Below are positions 5,434 through 6,004 of a stretch of DNA of 6,004 nucleotides, piece by piece (the first letter of the stretch is position 1; each line of letters opens with the position of its first letter). Position numbers and translations under genes: made by a program. Source of the DNA: an uncultured Burkholderiales bacterium (lineage in GTDB: Bacteria > Pseudomonadota > Gammaproteobacteria > Burkholderiales > Burkholderiaceae_C). Location: assembly GCA_903952885.1 (NCBI GenBank), contig CAJBHE010000126.1:1-6004 (forward strand), given 5' to 3'. The notes below the pieces were generated by a model. The model was not told the DNA's origin. It saw only the letters and a program-made list of their open reading frames with translations, and searched no databases.

Positions 5434-6004
5434 TTAACGAGTTGGCGAAGCCGCCCGCGTTAAGCGGTCACGTACGCCGTCCCACTCGGGGGTTGGGGGT
5501 GGGGCTTCGACCCAAATATGTTCCGCGCCTTGGGCGTCGAAACCGCGCAATTGGGCGAAAAGTTGTTGAGCGCAGTCTAGTACAGATGAGGGCATGTGCT
5601 GCACGTGAAAGTTTTCAGCGTTGGTTGCAGGCAGTTCGACAAGGCTGCGGGACCAGATGGCGACCTTGCAAGCGGCAGTGCCTGCATCCGTGGCTTCACC
5701 ACTGGTTGTCGAGTTTCCACATACATAGGCATGGATGGCGCTTTGTAAATCAGCGGCCGTCATCAACTGCACTTTCGCCGTCGGGGCGTAATGTGATTCA
5801 AGCGTGCCAGAAGCACGCGGAGCATCGGCATCGAGCGCGTTAGCCATGATCACTGTTAATCCACAAGCCTCGCTCAATTGCTGCGACGTCAACACACCTG
5901 GGCGCAACAGCACAGGCGAAGCACGGGTGCAATCAACGATGGTGGACTCAATGCCCACCTTGCATGCACCGCCATCGAGGATGAGCAGGTCGCCGCCAAA
6001 TTCA
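5434..6004 (-). CDS. Threonylcarbamoyl-AMP synthase (Sua5/TsaC type), C-terminal part
   Basis: The enzyme makes threonylcarbamoyl-AMP from threonine, bicarbonate and ATP, the first step of tRNA t6A37 synthesis. The last 189 residues are visible; the N-terminal catalytic half is cut off by the right edge. From the edge the frame reads EFGGDLLILDGGACKVGIESTIVDC, carrying the very conserved GIESTIVD of the YrdC/Sua5 domain. RASPVLLRPGVLTSQQL and GTLESHYAPTAKVQLM follow; the latter is the linker preceding the Rossmann-like Sua5 C-terminal domain. This makes it the long Sua5 form, not short TsaC. The GTG at 5958 is an internal codon for valine, not the start. The stop lies 29 bases before the lipoprotein ATG on the same strand, so read-through into that gene is likely. 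TsaB, which acts later in the same pathway, is encoded about 2.7 kb away on the same strand. Confidence 0.93.
   Translation of the reverse strand, partial: EFGGDLLILDGGACKVGIESTIVDCTRASPVLLRPGVLTSQQLSEACGLTVIMANALDADAPRASGTLESHYAPTAKVQLMTAADLQSAIHAYVCGNSTTSGEATDAGTAACKVAIWSRSLVELPATNAENFHVQHMPSSVLDCAQQLFAQLRGFDAQGAEHIWVEAPPPTPEWDGVRDRLTRAASPTR

Noticed and set aside
5434..5958. A complete 174-residue gene starting with GTG at 5958
   Set aside because: The frame stays open to the right edge and the residues before the GTG match the Sua5 core, so the GTG is an internal valine codon.
1..6004. tRNA, rRNA, CRISPR array, insertion sequence or defence system
   Set aside because: No cloverleaf ends, spaced repeats, transposase motifs or phage genes were seen. 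Apart from the palindrome at 337-473, the window is tightly packed with housekeeping-type genes.

Overview
The window reads like ordinary chromosome of a betaproteobacterium, most likely order Burkholderiales, family Comamonadaceae. I infer this from the GC-rich codon use, the style of the protein sequences (long-type PyrF, a family 4 uracil-DNA glycosylase with an N-terminal extension, a PBP4-type DacB, a divergent SGNH lipoprotein) and their order. No search was run, so the genus is not assigned. Both ends are cut inside genes.

Left block (1-2694, all minus strand). Reading in the direction of transcription: tsaB (2694-1894), rimI (1897-1433, sharing an ATGA overlap with tsaB), a family 4 uracil-DNA glycosylase gene (1422-535), a 265-base gap, then the 5' part of pyrF (269 to the left edge). 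tsaB, rimI and the glycosylase gene look like one operon linking tRNA t6A synthesis, N-terminal protein acetylation and DNA repair. The gap before pyrF holds a large imperfect palindrome (337-473) with 20-base perfect cores.

Middle block (2727-4556, plus strand). dacB (PBP4-like peptidoglycan carboxypeptidase/endopeptidase) is divergent from tsaB across only 32 bases, which hold two facing -10-like boxes. It is followed after 15 bases by a small SemiSWEET (PQ-loop) transporter gene.

Right block (4553-6004, minus strand). A Sua5-type threonylcarbamoyl-AMP synthase gene (cut by the right edge) is followed after 29 bases by a secreted SGNH-like lipoprotein gene. The lipoprotein gene converges on the SemiSWEET gene so tightly that both stop codons share one TTAA. 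The window therefore carries two t6A genes, one for the first step (Sua5/TsaC) and one for the second-step complex (TsaB), on the same strand and separated by the dacB pair.

There is no sign of phage, insertion sequence, CRISPR, rRNA or tRNA. The most interesting points are: (i) the glycosylase N-terminus resembles the clamp-loader-binding peptide of the DNA polymerase III psi subunit (HolD), and the gene sits beside rimI as holD does in enterobacteria; (ii) the palindrome between the glycosylase gene and pyrF; (iii) three genes have a -10-like box exactly six bases before their ATG and no Shine-Dalgarno, suggesting leaderless mRNAs; (iv) the SGNH lipoprotein lacks the catalytic serine and the block III asparagine.
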